NCBI GenBank assembly: GCA_965223405.1 | Contig: CBDCWO010000006.1 | Location: 62,001-126,000 of the forward strand | DNA: 64,000 nucleotides | Source: CBDCWO01 sp965223405 | GTDB taxonomy: Bacteria; Bacteroidota; Bacteroidia; Chitinophagales; Saprospiraceae | Reading direction: 5' to 3' | Shown: positions 28,264 to 38,872 of the stretch, one piece after another | Layout: the number at the start of each line of letters is the position of its first letter | How positions within the stretch are numbered: the first letter of the stretch is position 1 | Translations under genes and position numbers: made by a program | Notes under the pieces: model-generated | What the model was told of the DNA's origin: nothing | Seen by the model: only the letters and a program-made list of their open reading frames with translations | Database searches by the model: none

Positions 28264-28733
28264 ATGAAAAAAATATTCATTGGTAGAAAACAAGAAAAGG
28301 AGTTACTACAAAACTCCATGCAATCTCTTGAAAGCGAGCTAGTTGTAGTAGTTGGTCGCCGAAGAGTTGGCAAGACATATCTCGTTAGGTCATTCTATGG
28401 ACCCCAGAAAAATTTGAAATGATTGGACTGAAACTTCTACTCATAGGAGTTCAGGGACAACAGATCAACAAGGTATTCAAATTGACCTTTTATTAGATCG
28501 CAAGGACCACATTATAAATTTATTTGAACTCAAGTTTTACAACACAGATTTCATAGTAACGAAAGATTATGCCAGAAAATTAAGAACTAAAATGGCCATT
28601 TTCAAATCCAATACTAAAACACGAAAACAACTTTTTTTTCAGTCTATTGACCACATTCGGGCTTGTAAAAAACGAACATAGTATCGGGTTGATTGATCAG
28701 GCACTGACTATGGACATTCTCTTTCAAGAATAA
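28264..28733 (+). pseudogene. AAA ATPase (ATPase_2/DUF234 type) remnant
   Basis: An ATG at 28264 opens a typical N-terminus with FIGRKQEKELL and a P-loop VGRRRVGKTYLVRSF. About 50 codons in, the sequence jumps to a C-terminal DUF234 nuclease-like part (TDQQGIQIDLLLDRKDHIINLFELKF). That part is frameshifted in a T8 run and ends with IGLIDQALTMDILFQE at TAA 28731-28733. Intact members are about 380-480 aa, so roughly the central two thirds are deleted. The gene is non-functional. Confidence 0.8.
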
Positions 28734-29021
28734 GAAAACTTAAAATGTCCAGATTCTTTATAAATTAAAAAAAAGGGTTTTTCATTAATCCTCAAGCCTA
28801 CTTCAAACAGATAATAGATTGAAAAGACATGTGAATTACTCAACATAATTTGCTAAGCCTAAAGATTATTGGGGTACAATCGAATTCTTTTCCATTTTTC
28901 ATGAATAGACTCAACCGTTTTATCTCGGCATTCACCTACGAAACTGTAAGATTGAACGATTAAGCTCATCCGAAAACAATGGTTCAACCAAATTTGGGGT
29001 TCAATTAATAAAAAAAGAACC

Positions 29022-29582
29022 ATGAAAAAGTATTTCATTTTAGCGACTTTAATGATTGTTTTAGTGATCGGCTGTGTTCCATCAATCCACCCTTTATACG
29101 ACGAAAAAACACTATACTATACTGATGCCCTGCTAGGAAAGTGGCAAGGATTGGATGATGATGAGCAGTATTGGACCTTCGAAAAATATGGTGAAAAGTC
29201 ATATAAACTCATGATGGAACAAGAGGGAGAAATCACCTATTTGGAAGCCCATCTGGTAAAACTAGAAGATGAATTTTATATTGATCTGCAACCTATTGAG
29301 GATTTACCATACAAAAATGATTTTTACAATATGCACTTTTTACCAGTCCATACCTTCGCCCGCTTCAAACTGGATCCTACCGGATCTTTCACGCTGGAAT
29401 TTATCAATTATAATCGCTTGCAGGATCTGCTGGAAAAAGGTAAAATTCGTGTCAAACATGAAAAGGTAGATGATGACTATTATGTCCTAACTGCCTCGAC
29501 CAAGGAACTGCAGGCGTTTATCATTAAATACAGTTCAGATGCCAAAGCTTTTGAAGATGCTTCGGAATTTAGTAAAATGTAA
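29022..29582 (+). CDS. Hypothetical lipoprotein
   Basis: This 186-aa protein has a lipoprotein signal (LVIGCVP, Cys about 18), followed by PLYDEKTLYYTDALLGKW, a short pattern seen in Bacteroidota lipoproteins of unknown role. A beta-rich lipocalin-like body is possible (WTFEKYGEKSYKLMM, FYIDLQPI). The LytS-type kinase gene starts 45 bp downstream on the same strand, so the two may share a transcript. No function can be assigned. Confidence 0.8.
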   Translation: MKKYFILATLMIVLVIGCVPSIHPLYDEKTLYYTDALLGKWQGLDDDEQYWTFEKYGEKSYKLMMEQEGEITYLEAHLVKLEDEFYIDLQPIEDLPYKNDFYNMHFLPVHTFARFKLDPTGSFTLEFINYNRLQDLLEKGKIRVKHEKVDDDYYVLTASTKELQAFIIKYSSDAKAFEDASEFSKM

Positions 29583-29626
29583 AGGAATTATTCAACCTTC
29601 CAACAGGATTCTGAATATCTTTAGAA

Positions 29627-30649
29627 ATGAGAAGTAATATAATCTATCGATGGTGGCATCATGTGCTGATCTGGTTATTTAGCCTACTGGTACTGACCAT
29701 ATTCCATTCTTCGGGAAAATTTCCCAATCTGGCAGATATGGTGTACACCTTTTATTTTATGGTCAGTCTGATTATTGCGTACTTTATCAATTATTTTCTG
29801 CTCTGCCCCTATTTGTGGAGAAAATCCAGAAAATTCTATTATTTAATTTCAGTTATAATCTTGGCTATAGGTAGTTCTCTACTACAGCCTCTTATCTTTA
29901 ATTGGTCCTCACTGATTACGCCGGAATATTATTTTATATCCTTACTTTCATTTTGGGAATATTTCCCTTATGTCGCTTTATTTATCCTATTGAGTTTTTC
30001 TTTATACAATGGAAAAAACTGGGTGGAATGGCAAATAACCGAACGCAAGATTGCTGAGATGAAGCGGCTTCAAAAGGAAACAGAGTTATTGGCTCTCATG
30101 ACCCAGGTGAATCCACATTTTATGCTAAACGGGCTAAATACCATTTATGGAATGGCCGTAGAGAAACATGAAAAGTTGCCCAAGATGATCATGGATTTCT
30201 CGGATATCCTAAAATACAATTTATACCTTGGTTCTAAAGAAAAAGTCCCCCTGCACGAGGAGTTGGGATTGATACGTAAATACATCGATTTTCAAAAATC
30301 GAGATCCACCTCAGATTTACAAATTAACTATGCCGAAAATCTGCAAAATCCAGATGAAATGGTATCTCCCTATCTTTTCTTACCATTTGTCGAAAATGCC
30401 TTCAAACACAGCAGCAAAAATCAAGCGGGTAAATACTTTGTTGATATCAAGATTAAACAAAATTCCAAAACCATTTTCTTTACCCAACAAAATTCGATTC
30501 GCGATCATCGTGATAGAACCGTTAGTTCTCATGGACTGGGGCTTAAAAATGTAAAGGATCGGCTAAAAATGAAATATCCGGATAACCATTTGTTAAAAAT
30601 TACTCAGGATGATAATACCTTTGACGTAAAACTAGAATTTAGTACATGA
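29627..30649 (+). CDS. LytS-type sensor histidine kinase
   Basis: This 340-aa protein has four N-terminal membrane helices (about 12-32, 40-62, 72-92, 105-128) and a short coiled coil. The His_kinase domain carries NPHFMLNGLNTIY, the phospho-accepting His region, at about 164-176. The ATPase part has PFVENAFKHSS and a C-terminal GLGLKNVKDRL. It overlaps the response regulator gene by 4 bp (ATGA). It would sense an envelope signal and phosphorylate its LytTR partner. Confidence 0.93.
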   Translation: MRSNIIYRWWHHVLIWLFSLLVLTIFHSSGKFPNLADMVYTFYFMVSLIIAYFINYFLLCPYLWRKSRKFYYLISVIILAIGSSLLQPLIFNWSSLITPEYYFISLLSFWEYFPYVALFILLSFSLYNGKNWVEWQITERKIAEMKRLQKETELLALMTQVNPHFMLNGLNTIYGMAVEKHEKLPKMIMDFSDILKYNLYLGSKEKVPLHEELGLIRKYIDFQKSRSTSDLQINYAENLQNPDEMVSPYLFLPFVENAFKHSSKNQAGKYFVDIKIKQNSKTIFFTQQNSIRDHRDRTVSSHGLGLKNVKDRLKMKYPDNHLLKITQDDNTFDVKLEFST

Positions 30650-31320
30650 TACTTAGGGCCGGATTACTCGATGACGAACCCATCGCCAGAAAAATTCTAT
30701 CTGCATACATAGATCGTTTACCGGAGATTTCTCTGGCATTCAGCCTGGAGGATCCTATGCAATTAATCCAAACTTTAGATAAGCAGTTTATCAATGTATT
30801 ATTTCTGGATGTAAAAATGCCAGGACTGGATGGCCTAACGATTGCCAGGATGGTGGCAGAGAGACCAATTCAGATTGTCCTCACCACTGCATTTCCCCAG
30901 TATGCCGTCGAGGGATTCGAATTGGAAGCAACTGACTATTTAGTCAAACCCATTTCTTTTGAACGGTTTTATAAATCCGTAGAAAGGGTTAAACAAAGGT
31001 TTTCTGAACATGAAGAATTCATTATCATCAAAGAAGATAGAAAATTGATTCGAATTCGGTTAAATGATATCGCTTATATACAAGCGTATGGCGATTACAT
31101 TCGAATTTTTACCGAGCAAGAACATTTTTTGGTGAAAGATACCATGGCCAATTTTGCAAAAAATCTGCCTGGCAATTTTGTAAGAGTGCACCGCTCGTAT
31201 CTTATATCTGTTGATTGGATGAAATACATGGAGGGAAACTGGGTTATTGTTTTAGATCAAAAAATTCCCGTGAGCTCTTCCGGTAAAGAGCTCTTAATCG
31301 CCAAATTAAGAAATCATTAA
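30646..31320 (+). CDS. LytTR-family response regulator
   Basis: This 224-aa regulator has a receiver domain with the phosphorylation Asp in VLFLDVKMPGLDG (about 56) and Lys in YLVKPISF. A LytTR DNA-binding domain occupies about 125-220, with IAYIQAYGDYIRIF and FVRVHRSYLIS. It is translationally coupled to the upstream kinase by a 4-bp overlap. LytTR proteins bind paired direct repeats, but the targets are not evident here. Confidence 0.94.
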   Translation: MILRAGLLDDEPIARKILSAYIDRLPEISLAFSLEDPMQLIQTLDKQFINVLFLDVKMPGLDGLTIARMVAERPIQIVLTTAFPQYAVEGFELEATDYLVKPISFERFYKSVERVKQRFSEHEEFIIIKEDRKLIRIRLNDIAYIQAYGDYIRIFTEQEHFLVKDTMANFAKNLPGNFVRVHRSYLISVDWMKYMEGNWVIVLDQKIPVSSSGKELLIAKLRNH

Positions 31321-31458
31321 GTACCGCTGCGCCTTCAATCTCCTTCCCACACAACCATTACACCCGGCTGTAGATTCATGCTATGCGGATGTCCATTTTG
31401 AATTGGTAAACTTTGGACTTCGTTAAAACCAAACAAGTTCTCAGGTTGTTTATATTTT

Positions 31459-32454
31459 ATGGTATTTCGAAAGAAAGATCCAATCTTTATTGAGCCGTAT
31501 CGGGGGTATGCTTCGAGCCAACAGATCTATCTTAGAGGACGGGTACTGGAGGACGAAGGATGGACGATACACAATCGAAAGAACTTTTGGAGCAACTTTA
31601 GGGATCAATTTAAACGGTTTGAAAGTGATGAAATACCCAATGTGCCTTTAAAAGTATCAGTGCAAAACCAGATTTTCAGAACCATCACGGATAGTGAAGG
31701 GTATTTTCTGCTTGAAGAAAATGTAGTTCTCCCGGATGAAAAGGGAGAATCCTGGCATCCGGTCCATATATGTATCGATCCTTCTGAGAAAAATAATAGT
31801 TGGGTAGAGTCCTGGGGTGAACTACTTTTACCCAATCAAGAAGCTGATTTCGGAATAATTACCGATGTGGACGACACCCTGATTAAAACTGATGTCTGGT
31901 CTAAATGGCGTACTCTCAAGAACTCGTTATTCATCAATCCGGCTCATCGCAAAGTGATCAAAGGAATGCCAGAATGGTTGGGAGCTCTCCGCAGAGGGAT
32001 AAATAATGCGGTTCGGCCGGTGTTTTATGTCTCCAATAGCCCGCGCAACATGTATCAGTACTTGTTGAGGTTTTTAGAAATTAACCGGTTTCCAAAAGGC
32101 CCCCTTCTTTTACAAGACATCGGATTCCGATCCCCTCACCTACCCCATCATAAAGAAACTGAGATCGAACGAATCCTACACCGATATCCCAACTTATCAT
32201 TTATATTGATCGGAGATATCACCGGCGACGATCCTAGGATTTACGCAAAATTTAAAGAAAAATATCCCAATCAGATTAAAAGTATTTACATCAGAGAAAT
32301 TTCTCATAAGGGTCGTCTGAAGACATTTCGAGAATGGTTGGAGCTCAATGGTTCAGATGATATTTTTATTATAAAAAATGGACTCTCCGGGGGAATACAT
32401 TCATTGGATCGGGAATGGATTAGTTCGGAAGAATATGATAAATTGAAGAAATAA
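31459..32454 (+). CDS. App1-like phosphatidate phosphatase domain protein (DUF2183)
   Basis: This 331-aa protein lacks a signal peptide. A beta-rich N-terminal part (about 15-125) precedes a HAD-like catalytic domain (about 130-300) of the App1/DUF2183 type. The nucleophile motif DVDDTLIKT is visible, followed by FYVSNSPRNMYQYLLRFL, GPLLLQDIG and LIGDITGDDPRIY. In yeast the family dephosphorylates phosphatidic acid. A lipid phosphatase role is therefore likely but inferred. It is transcribed apart from the LytTR gene (138-bp gap). Confidence 0.88.
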   Translation: MVFRKKDPIFIEPYRGYASSQQIYLRGRVLEDEGWTIHNRKNFWSNFRDQFKRFESDEIPNVPLKVSVQNQIFRTITDSEGYFLLEENVVLPDEKGESWHPVHICIDPSEKNNSWVESWGELLLPNQEADFGIITDVDDTLIKTDVWSKWRTLKNSLFINPAHRKVIKGMPEWLGALRRGINNAVRPVFYVSNSPRNMYQYLLRFLEINRFPKGPLLLQDIGFRSPHLPHHKETEIERILHRYPNLSFILIGDITGDDPRIYAKFKEKYPNQIKSIYIREISHKGRLKTFREWLELNGSDDIFIIKNGLSGGIHSLDREWISSEEYDKLKK

Positions 32455-32484
32455 ATCAGTATTCTTGTTTGCCTTTTTTAAAAA

Positions 32485-32967
32485 TCATTCTGATTCTTTA
32501 AAATTCTCAGGCAGATTGAAACTTGTATGATAAATTAAATGAGCTCCGAAATCAGGAATTTCCTCCTTTCTTATTTTTCTTTTCCACATTTTCATGAACC
32601 TTTTTCTAAATATGCGTAACCAAAAACTTTTACAAGCATCAAGGTACTCAAGCACCACATCTCTCTCACCAAATTCCAATAATTCTTTGGCCAATAACAT
32701 ATTTGGTCCGAATGAATTGAGCTGAGGAGATCCCGGAGTGAGTCCGGCATTAATTAGATATTCTTTAGCCTGTTGAACATTTTCATTTCTCAGAGCCATC
32801 AGTCCTAAATAAATATTAGCGATATGAACTGCATTGCCATAGTTCCAATTATCCTTGAACTCACTGGCTAAATTGAGGTATTCCAAAGCAAACTTCTGAG
32901 TGTTGACAAAATCTCCTTCACGATAAGCTTTGACAATTATATTCGTCAATTCGTAAAAGCGACTCAT
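32485..32967 (-). CDS. Hypothetical TPR-like protein
   Basis: This 160-aa all-helical protein contains two or three TPR-like helix pairs (REGDFVNTQKFALEYLNLA, YGNAVHIANIYLGLMALR, VQQAKEYLINAG). It has no signal peptide or catalytic motif. It converges on the App1-like gene with a 30-bp gap. A scaffold role is possible, but nothing specific can be said. Confidence 0.7.
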   Translation of the reverse strand: MSRFYELTNIIVKAYREGDFVNTQKFALEYLNLASEFKDNWNYGNAVHIANIYLGLMALRNENVQQAKEYLINAGLTPGSPQLNSFGPNMLLAKELLEFGERDVVLEYLDACKSFWLRIFRKRFMKMWKRKIRKEEIPDFGAHLIYHTSFNLPENFKESE

Positions 32968-33163
32968 ATTTTTAGAAATTAATTAGGTAAGAATTTAGGC
33001 ATTAATAAATAGACTCACTGTATTAAATATATATAAAGGTCCAATTCATCTACGAACTTCCATTACTCCCGTCAATCAACAACTACTTGACCCAGTTCAT
33101 GCTGAATTAAAATCCAATTTTTGCTTGGTATTCAATATTTTTGGGTGTATTAAAAGTTAAAAA

Positions 33164-33820
33164 GTGACTTTCTTGAAGATCAAAATATGTTGCATAAGTT
33201 CTGAAGAGGAGGTACACCAGGCTCTTAATGCCGGCGCCACGGCTTTGGGCTTTGTCGGGCCAATGCCCAACGGACCCGGTATCATACCCCTATCGGTTAT
33301 TTCAAAGTTAATTCAATTGGTACCTGCTCAAGTGGATACCTTTTTACTAACCAGCGCAAGGTCTGCTTCGAAGATTGCCAAGGAAGTATCATTGACAGGA
33401 TGTAATACGGTACAAATCGTAGATGAAATTGATTTATCCGAATATCCAAAATTAAAGAATTTGATACCTGGAATATCTTTAGTTCAAGTAATACACGTTC
33501 TTTCAGATCGCAGTATTGATATGGTCCATTCAGTGATGCCTTTTGTTGATATGATTCTATTAGATAGCGGTAATCCTTTGGCAACTCAAAAGTCACTTGG
33601 GGGAACAGGCCGGACACATGATTGGCAAATAAGCCAAAAGATCCGAAAAATGGTTTCGGTTCCACTCTATTTAGCAGGAGGTCTAAATCCTACGAACATA
33701 AGGGAGGCCATTTGTACGGTCAATCCTGACGGCGTTGATGTGTGTACTGGAGTACGTACTCAGGGAAAATTAGACTCAAATAAGCTTAGATTATTTATCA
33801 AAAACGCTAATACAATTTGA
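33164..33820 (+). CDS. trpF: Phosphoribosylanthranilate isomerase (TrpF) homologue, isolated
   Basis: This 218-aa TIM-barrel protein starts at GTG 33164. It carries the TrpF marks: KICCIS with the catalytic Cys near the N-terminus, ALGFVG, VQIVDE, MILLDSG with the catalytic Asp, GGTGRTHDW, LAGGLNPTNI and GVDVCTGV. The reaction isomerises N-phosphoribosylanthranilate in tryptophan synthesis. No other trp gene is nearby, and the strand after VQIVDE is more divergent than usual, so it may be a stand-alone paralogue with another aminoribose substrate. Confidence 0.82.
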   Translation: MTFLKIKICCISSEEEVHQALNAGATALGFVGPMPNGPGIIPLSVISKLIQLVPAQVDTFLLTSARSASKIAKEVSLTGCNTVQIVDEIDLSEYPKLKNLIPGISLVQVIHVLSDRSIDMVHSVMPFVDMILLDSGNPLATQKSLGGTGRTHDWQISQKIRKMVSVPLYLAGGLNPTNIREAICTVNPDGVDVCTGVRTQGKLDSNKLRLFIKNANTI

Positions 33821-33979
33821 GTTCTATTGGGGTATTGACTTTTTCAAATAAAGTTTTATCCTGCAAAATGTTCCATTTATCTATATTTCAAATGAATAGA
33901 GAACTGAAATATGTATTTTGCGTTTTTATTTTTGCTGAGTTACACTGAAATGTTATTGGTAATTGAGAATTAATTATTT

Positions 33980-35746
33980 ATGAGACAGTTTTTAAAGTTT
34001 TTATTTGCTTCTTGCCTCGGCACCATTCTGGCAGGGATATTTCTATTTTTCTTAACCTGGATTGTAGCCGCCGGAATAATGGCTTCTCAATCCAAAACTC
34101 CAAGCATCAAGCCCAATACCGTACTCAAGATCAAATTTAATGATGTAGTTCCTGAATTAACCAATAACACACCGGTGACCTCCATCAAGTTTGAACCTGA
34201 CGATGTAATCGGGCTCCAGGACATCATTAAGATGATAAATACAGCCAAAGAGGATAAAAATATTAAGGGAATCTACCTTAATGATGGGGTTATTAATCTG
34301 GATAATGCCGGTTTCTTAACTCTAAGAAAAACCTTGGAAGATTTCAAGTCATCGGGTAAGTTCCTAATCGCTCATGCCGATTATTTTACTCAAAAATCCT
34401 ACATGTTAGCCTCAATAGCAGATCAGGTCAGCGTACATCCTTTTGGAGGAGTAGATTTTCGTGGTTATGCTGCCGCAATTCCTTTCTTTACCGAAGCGAT
34501 GGAAAACCTGGGTATTAAAATGGAAATATTCTATGCCGGTCAGTTTAAAAGTGCGACCGAACCCTGGCGGTTGAAGGAAATGAGTCCTCAAAATAAATTG
34601 CAAGTACGTGAATACCTCAATGACTTGTATAGTGTTTACTTGGATCAAATAAGTAGTGCAAGGGCTATCTCCATTTCCCAACTTAAGACTATCGCTGATG
34701 AATATCAAGCTCATAATGCAGAGGCTGCTCTTGATCTCAATTTAATCGATAAAATATGTTCAAATTCTGAGGTGGAAAATGATATTCGCGAAAAACTAGG
34801 TTTGGGAGCTAAAGATAAGGTTAAATATATTTCATTGACTAGGTATAAAAAGGCCAAGGGCATCAGCACAGATTTTAGCATAAAAGATCAAATTGCGGTG
34901 GTTTATGCTGAAGGTGAAATTGTTGATAATAACGACCAAGAAGGTCTGATTGAAGGTAATAAATATGCCAAAATACTGAATAAGTTAGCCGAGGACGACA
35001 AAACACACGCTGTAGTCTTGAGGATCAATTCTCCTGGTGGAAGTATATTGGCCTCAGAAGAAATTCTTAATGCCGTAAATAAAATTAGAGAGAGTGGGAA
35101 GCCGGTAGTTGCATCCTATGGAGGACTAGCAGCATCCGGTGGATACTACATTTCATGTACTTCTGACAAGATTATTTCAGAGCCTAATACCATTACCGGA
35201 TCAATAGGTGTTTTTATGATGATACCCAATGTGCAGGAGCTCTTTAATGACAAAATTGGAATCTCGATTGATACCGTTATCACGGGTAAATATGCTGCTA
35301 GCTTTTCCCCATTTCTTGATTGGACTGAGGATGAAGGAAAGATCCTCCAAAAAGAAACCGATCGGTTTTACAACATATTCCTTGAGCATGTGGCCAAAGG
35401 ACGAGACATGAGTGTTGATGAGGTGCATAAAATTGCACAAGGAAGGGTCTGGTCCGGTATAAAAGCTCAAAAATTGGGGCTGGTAGACGAAATTGGTGAC
35501 TTGCAATTGGCCATCGAAACAGCAGCCGAGTTGGCCAACTTGGAAAAATATCGAACCAGAAATTATCCGTTAATTAAAGATCCGCTGACCAGATTAATAG
35601 AAGAGTTTACTTCCAGTGATCGGAGTACATCGTGGATGATAAAAAAGCAATTGGGAGATTTATATCCTTATGTTCAGGCTGCTGAAAAATTGAAATCCTG
35701 GAAGGGGCCCCAGGCAAGATTACCTTTTGATATTCAGATAAAATAG
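33980..35746 (+). CDS. sppA: Signal peptide peptidase SppA, 67-kDa type
   Basis: This 588-aa membrane protease degrades cleaved signal peptides. One N-terminal helix (about 8-38) precedes two S49 domains. The first carries the general-base Lys in FYAGQFKSATEPW (about 191-197). The second carries the nucleophile Ser in GGLAASGGYYISC (about 385-397). This division of the catalytic dyad is the rule for the long SppA form. The gene is single and is followed by the large 733-bp repeat array. Confidence 0.95.
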   Translation: MRQFLKFLFASCLGTILAGIFLFFLTWIVAAGIMASQSKTPSIKPNTVLKIKFNDVVPELTNNTPVTSIKFEPDDVIGLQDIIKMINTAKEDKNIKGIYLNDGVINLDNAGFLTLRKTLEDFKSSGKFLIAHADYFTQKSYMLASIADQVSVHPFGGVDFRGYAAAIPFFTEAMENLGIKMEIFYAGQFKSATEPWRLKEMSPQNKLQVREYLNDLYSVYLDQISSARAISISQLKTIADEYQAHNAEAALDLNLIDKICSNSEVENDIREKLGLGAKDKVKYISLTRYKKAKGISTDFSIKDQIAVVYAEGEIVDNNDQEGLIEGNKYAKILNKLAEDDKTHAVVLRINSPGGSILASEEILNAVNKIRESGKPVVASYGGLAASGGYYISCTSDKIISEPNTITGSIGVFMMIPNVQELFNDKIGISIDTVITGKYAASFSPFLDWTEDEGKILQKETDRFYNIFLEHVAKGRDMSVDEVHKIAQGRVWSGIKAQKLGLVDEIGDLQLAIETAAELANLEKYRTRNYPLIKDPLTRLIEEFTSSDRSTSWMIKKQLGDLYPYVQAAEKLKSWKGPQARLPFDIQIK

Positions 35747-36185
35747 AGTACTGACGAGCTCCGCCATCAGATGGACGAGCTCCGTTGAAAGCATTTTGTA
35801 GTTCGACAAAAATGTTAAATGACAAAAGATAGTCAACAGAAGACAGATACTTCACCGATCACCGATTACCAACCCCCTTCCACCGATTACCGATACCCAA
35901 ACCTGATACCCTTGACACCCTCGATACCCTTGACACCCTAGTCATTATGTGCCAGGATTAATCCTATGGTTTGAATTTGTTAAACTGTTTAACTGTGTAA
36001 TTGTGTAAGGCTAATTATATTAGCACAGGATTTTATGGATTTACAAGATTCGCCAGGCCCAAACCTGATACCCTTGACACCCTCGATACCGCGCTCCTGT
36101 CTAAATGCTTGTTCCCGTCAACCTTATTTAGGCATCTACAGATCACCAACCACCGACCACCTATCACCGACCACCTATCGGTTAT
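35747..36185. repeat. Left border of repeat island B: 9-nt and ACCGATC-type low-complexity blocks
   Basis: After sppA come GTACTGACGAGCT, a block of ACCGATCACC/ACCGATTACC units, and two blocks of 9-nt units (TTGACACCC, TCGATACCC) at about 35902-35941 and 36064-36092. Also present are a segment beginning TTTGTTAAACTG and ending in a GGATTTACAAGAT-type sequence (35976-36055), and CGCTCCTGTC...TTCCCGTCAACC. Each part has a reverse-complement counterpart at 57.8-59.0 kb, and the 9-nt blocks also match 4.2-4.5 kb. No gene is present. Confidence 0.85.
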
Positions 36186-38850
36186 GCGGATGTCGCTTAT
36201 TCGTGCCGAGTAGCTTTTACTCTCCTTACTTTTTCGGATGAAAAAGTAACAAAAAATCTTGATTTTCATAAGGCAGCATCCGTTGCCTTAATCTCGGGAA
36301 TTGTGGCCAAGAATATGGAGTATTAATACTTTGTCCGGGGAATGAAGTCAAAAAAGTGGCTGGAATAAATGGAACGTTATAATGTGGATTGTTGTGTGTA
36401 AACTGATTAGAGGTTTCCGTGAAAAATTAACTTATACCTTTTGTGTTCCATTTATAAAGGCCAGGTCTCCTATTTTATAGGATTATACTGATCATTTCTG
36501 GTTATTCAATTGGATTGAGACTCTATGCTTTTTTGACTTTTTCAACGCTGCGGTATGAAAACAATTCATTGCCGCTTCAACGCTCGGTGTTTTGCTTCAG
36601 AGATATTAATTCCAGGATTGAAATCTGGCCGTTCGGGGTTTTGCTAATAAGATTGAAGCTGGTGCTGATAGTCAGTAGAACTTGCTTCTCTAGTAGCATT
36701 ACGCACATATACAGTTCCATCTTCCTCTGCTATTGCTACGGTAGACGAAACCTAGCTTGGTTAAACTATGGCAATCTAGACATTTTCACTGGACGGACTT
36801 TTGGTCGTTTTGTTTTTTTTTCATTGCCATTGCCATTGCCATTGATATTGTTATTCCCAATCCTCCGTCCACCAACCCCCGATTACCGTCCACCGATCAC
36901 CGACCACCTAGCGGTTCTGCGGATGTTGCTTATTCGTGCCGAGTAGCTTTTACTCTCCTTACTTTTTCGGATGAAAAAGTAACAAAAAATCTTGATTTTC
37001 ATAAGGCAGCATCCGTTGCCTTAATCTCGGGAATTGTGGCCAAGAAAATGGAGTATTAATACTTTGTCCGGGGAATGAAGTCAAAAAAGTGGCTGGAATA
37101 AATGGAACGTTATAATGTGGATTGTTGTGTGTAAACTGATTAGAGGTTTCCGTGAAAAATTAACTTATACCTTTTGTGTTCCATTTATAAAGGCCAGGTC
37201 TCATATTTTATAGGATTATACTGATCATTTCTGGTTATTCAATTGGATTGAGACTCTATGCTTTTTTGACTTTTTCAACGCTGCGGTATGAAAACAATTC
37301 ATTGCCGCTTCAACGCTCGGTGTTTTGCTTCAGAGATATTAATTCCAGGATTGAAATCTGGCCGTTCGGGGTTTTGCTAATAAGATTGAAGCTGGTGCTG
37401 ATAGTCAGTAGAATTTGCTTCTCTAGTAGCATTACGCGCATATACAGTTCCATCTTCCTCTGCTATTGTTAGGGTAGACGAAACTTAGCTTGGTTAAACT
37501 ATGGCAGACAAAACATTTTCACTGGACGGACTTTTGGTCGTTTTGTTTTTTTTCATTGCCATTGACATTGATATTGTTATTCCCAATCCTCCGTCCACCA
37601 ACCCCCGATTATCGTCCACCGATCACCAACCTCCGATCACCTATCGGTTCTGCGGATGTCGCTTATTCGTGCCGAGTAACTTTTACTCTCCTTACTTTTT
37701 CGGATGAAAAAGTAACAAAAAATCTTGATTTTCATAAGGCAGCATCCGTTGCCTTAATCTCGGGAATTGTGGCCAAGAAAATGGAGTATTAATACTTTGT
37801 CCTGGGAATGAAGTCAAAAAAGTGGCTGGAATAAATGGAACGTTATAATGTGGATTTTTGCCTGTATATTAATTACAGGTTTCCAAGAAAATTTAGCTTA
37901 CACCTTTTGAATTCCATTTATAAAGGCCAGATCTCGAATTTTATAGGATTATACTGATCATTTCTGGTTATTCAATTGGATTGAGACTCTATGCTTTTTT
38001 GACTTTTTCAACGCTGCGGTATGAAAACAATTCATTGCCGCTTCAGCGCTCAATGTTTTGCTTCAGAGGTATTAATTCCAGGATTGAAATCTGGCCGTTT
38101 GGGGTTTTGCTAATAAGGTTGAAGCTGGTGCTGATAGTCAGTAGAACTTGCTTCTCTAGTAGCATTACCCGAATATACAGTTCCATCTTCCCCCGCTATT
38201 GCTACGGTAGACGAAACTTACCTTGGTTAAACTATGGCAATCTAGACATTTTCACTGGACGGACTTTTGGTCGTTTTGTTTTTTTTTCATTGCCATTGAC
38301 ATTGTTATTCCCAATCCTCCGTCCACCAACCCCCGATTACCGTCCACCGATCACCAACCTCCGATTACCTATCGGTTCTGCGGATGTCGCTTATTCGTTC
38401 CGAGTAGCTTTTACTCTCCTTACTTTTTCGGATGAAAAAGTAACAAAAAATCTTGATTTTCATAAGGCAGCATCCGTTGCCTTAATCTCGGGAATTGTGG
38501 CCAAGAAAATGGAGTGAAAACAATTCATTGCCGCTTCAGCGCTCAATGTTTTGCTTAAGAGATATTAATTCCAGGATTGAAATCTGGCCGTTCGGGGTTT
38601 TGCTAATAAGATTGAAGCTGGTGCTGATAGTCAGTAGAACTTGCTTCTCTAGTAGCATTACGCGCATATACAGTTCCATCTTCTTCTGCTATTGCTACGG
38701 TAGACGAAACCTAGCTTGGTTAAACTATGGCAATCTAGACATTTTCACTGGACGGGCTTTTGGTCGTTTTGTTTTTTTGTCATTGCCATTGACATTGTTA
38801 TTCCCCCCTATCGCCGTGCACCGATCACCTATCGCCGATTACCGTCCACC
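36186..38850 (+). repeat. Tandem array of about 733-bp units (three full, one internally deleted)
   Basis: The marker GCGGATG begins units at 36186, 36919, 37652 and 38380, giving periods of 733, 733 and 728 bp. The last unit has lost about 235 bp (junction at 38515/38516) and ends near 38850. Each unit has, in order, a perfect hairpin TTACTTTTTC-GGAT-GAAAAAGTAA, a 300-bp constant block, a block with GCTGCGGTATGAAAAC, a variable middle block, and a tail of ACCGATCACC units. The first two junction regions are nearly identical in sequence. Frames of 70-178 codons run through the units in several phases, but they overlap each other and lack any signal or domain, so they are not called as genes. 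Confidence 0.92.
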
Positions 38851-38872
38851 AATTACATACTGTCCTTAATTT

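Noticed and set aside
36515..38869. Several frames of 70-178 codons in the 733-bp array
   Set aside because: They repeat with the array, overlap in different phases, show no signal, domain or codon pattern, and several are direct translations of low-complexity tails.
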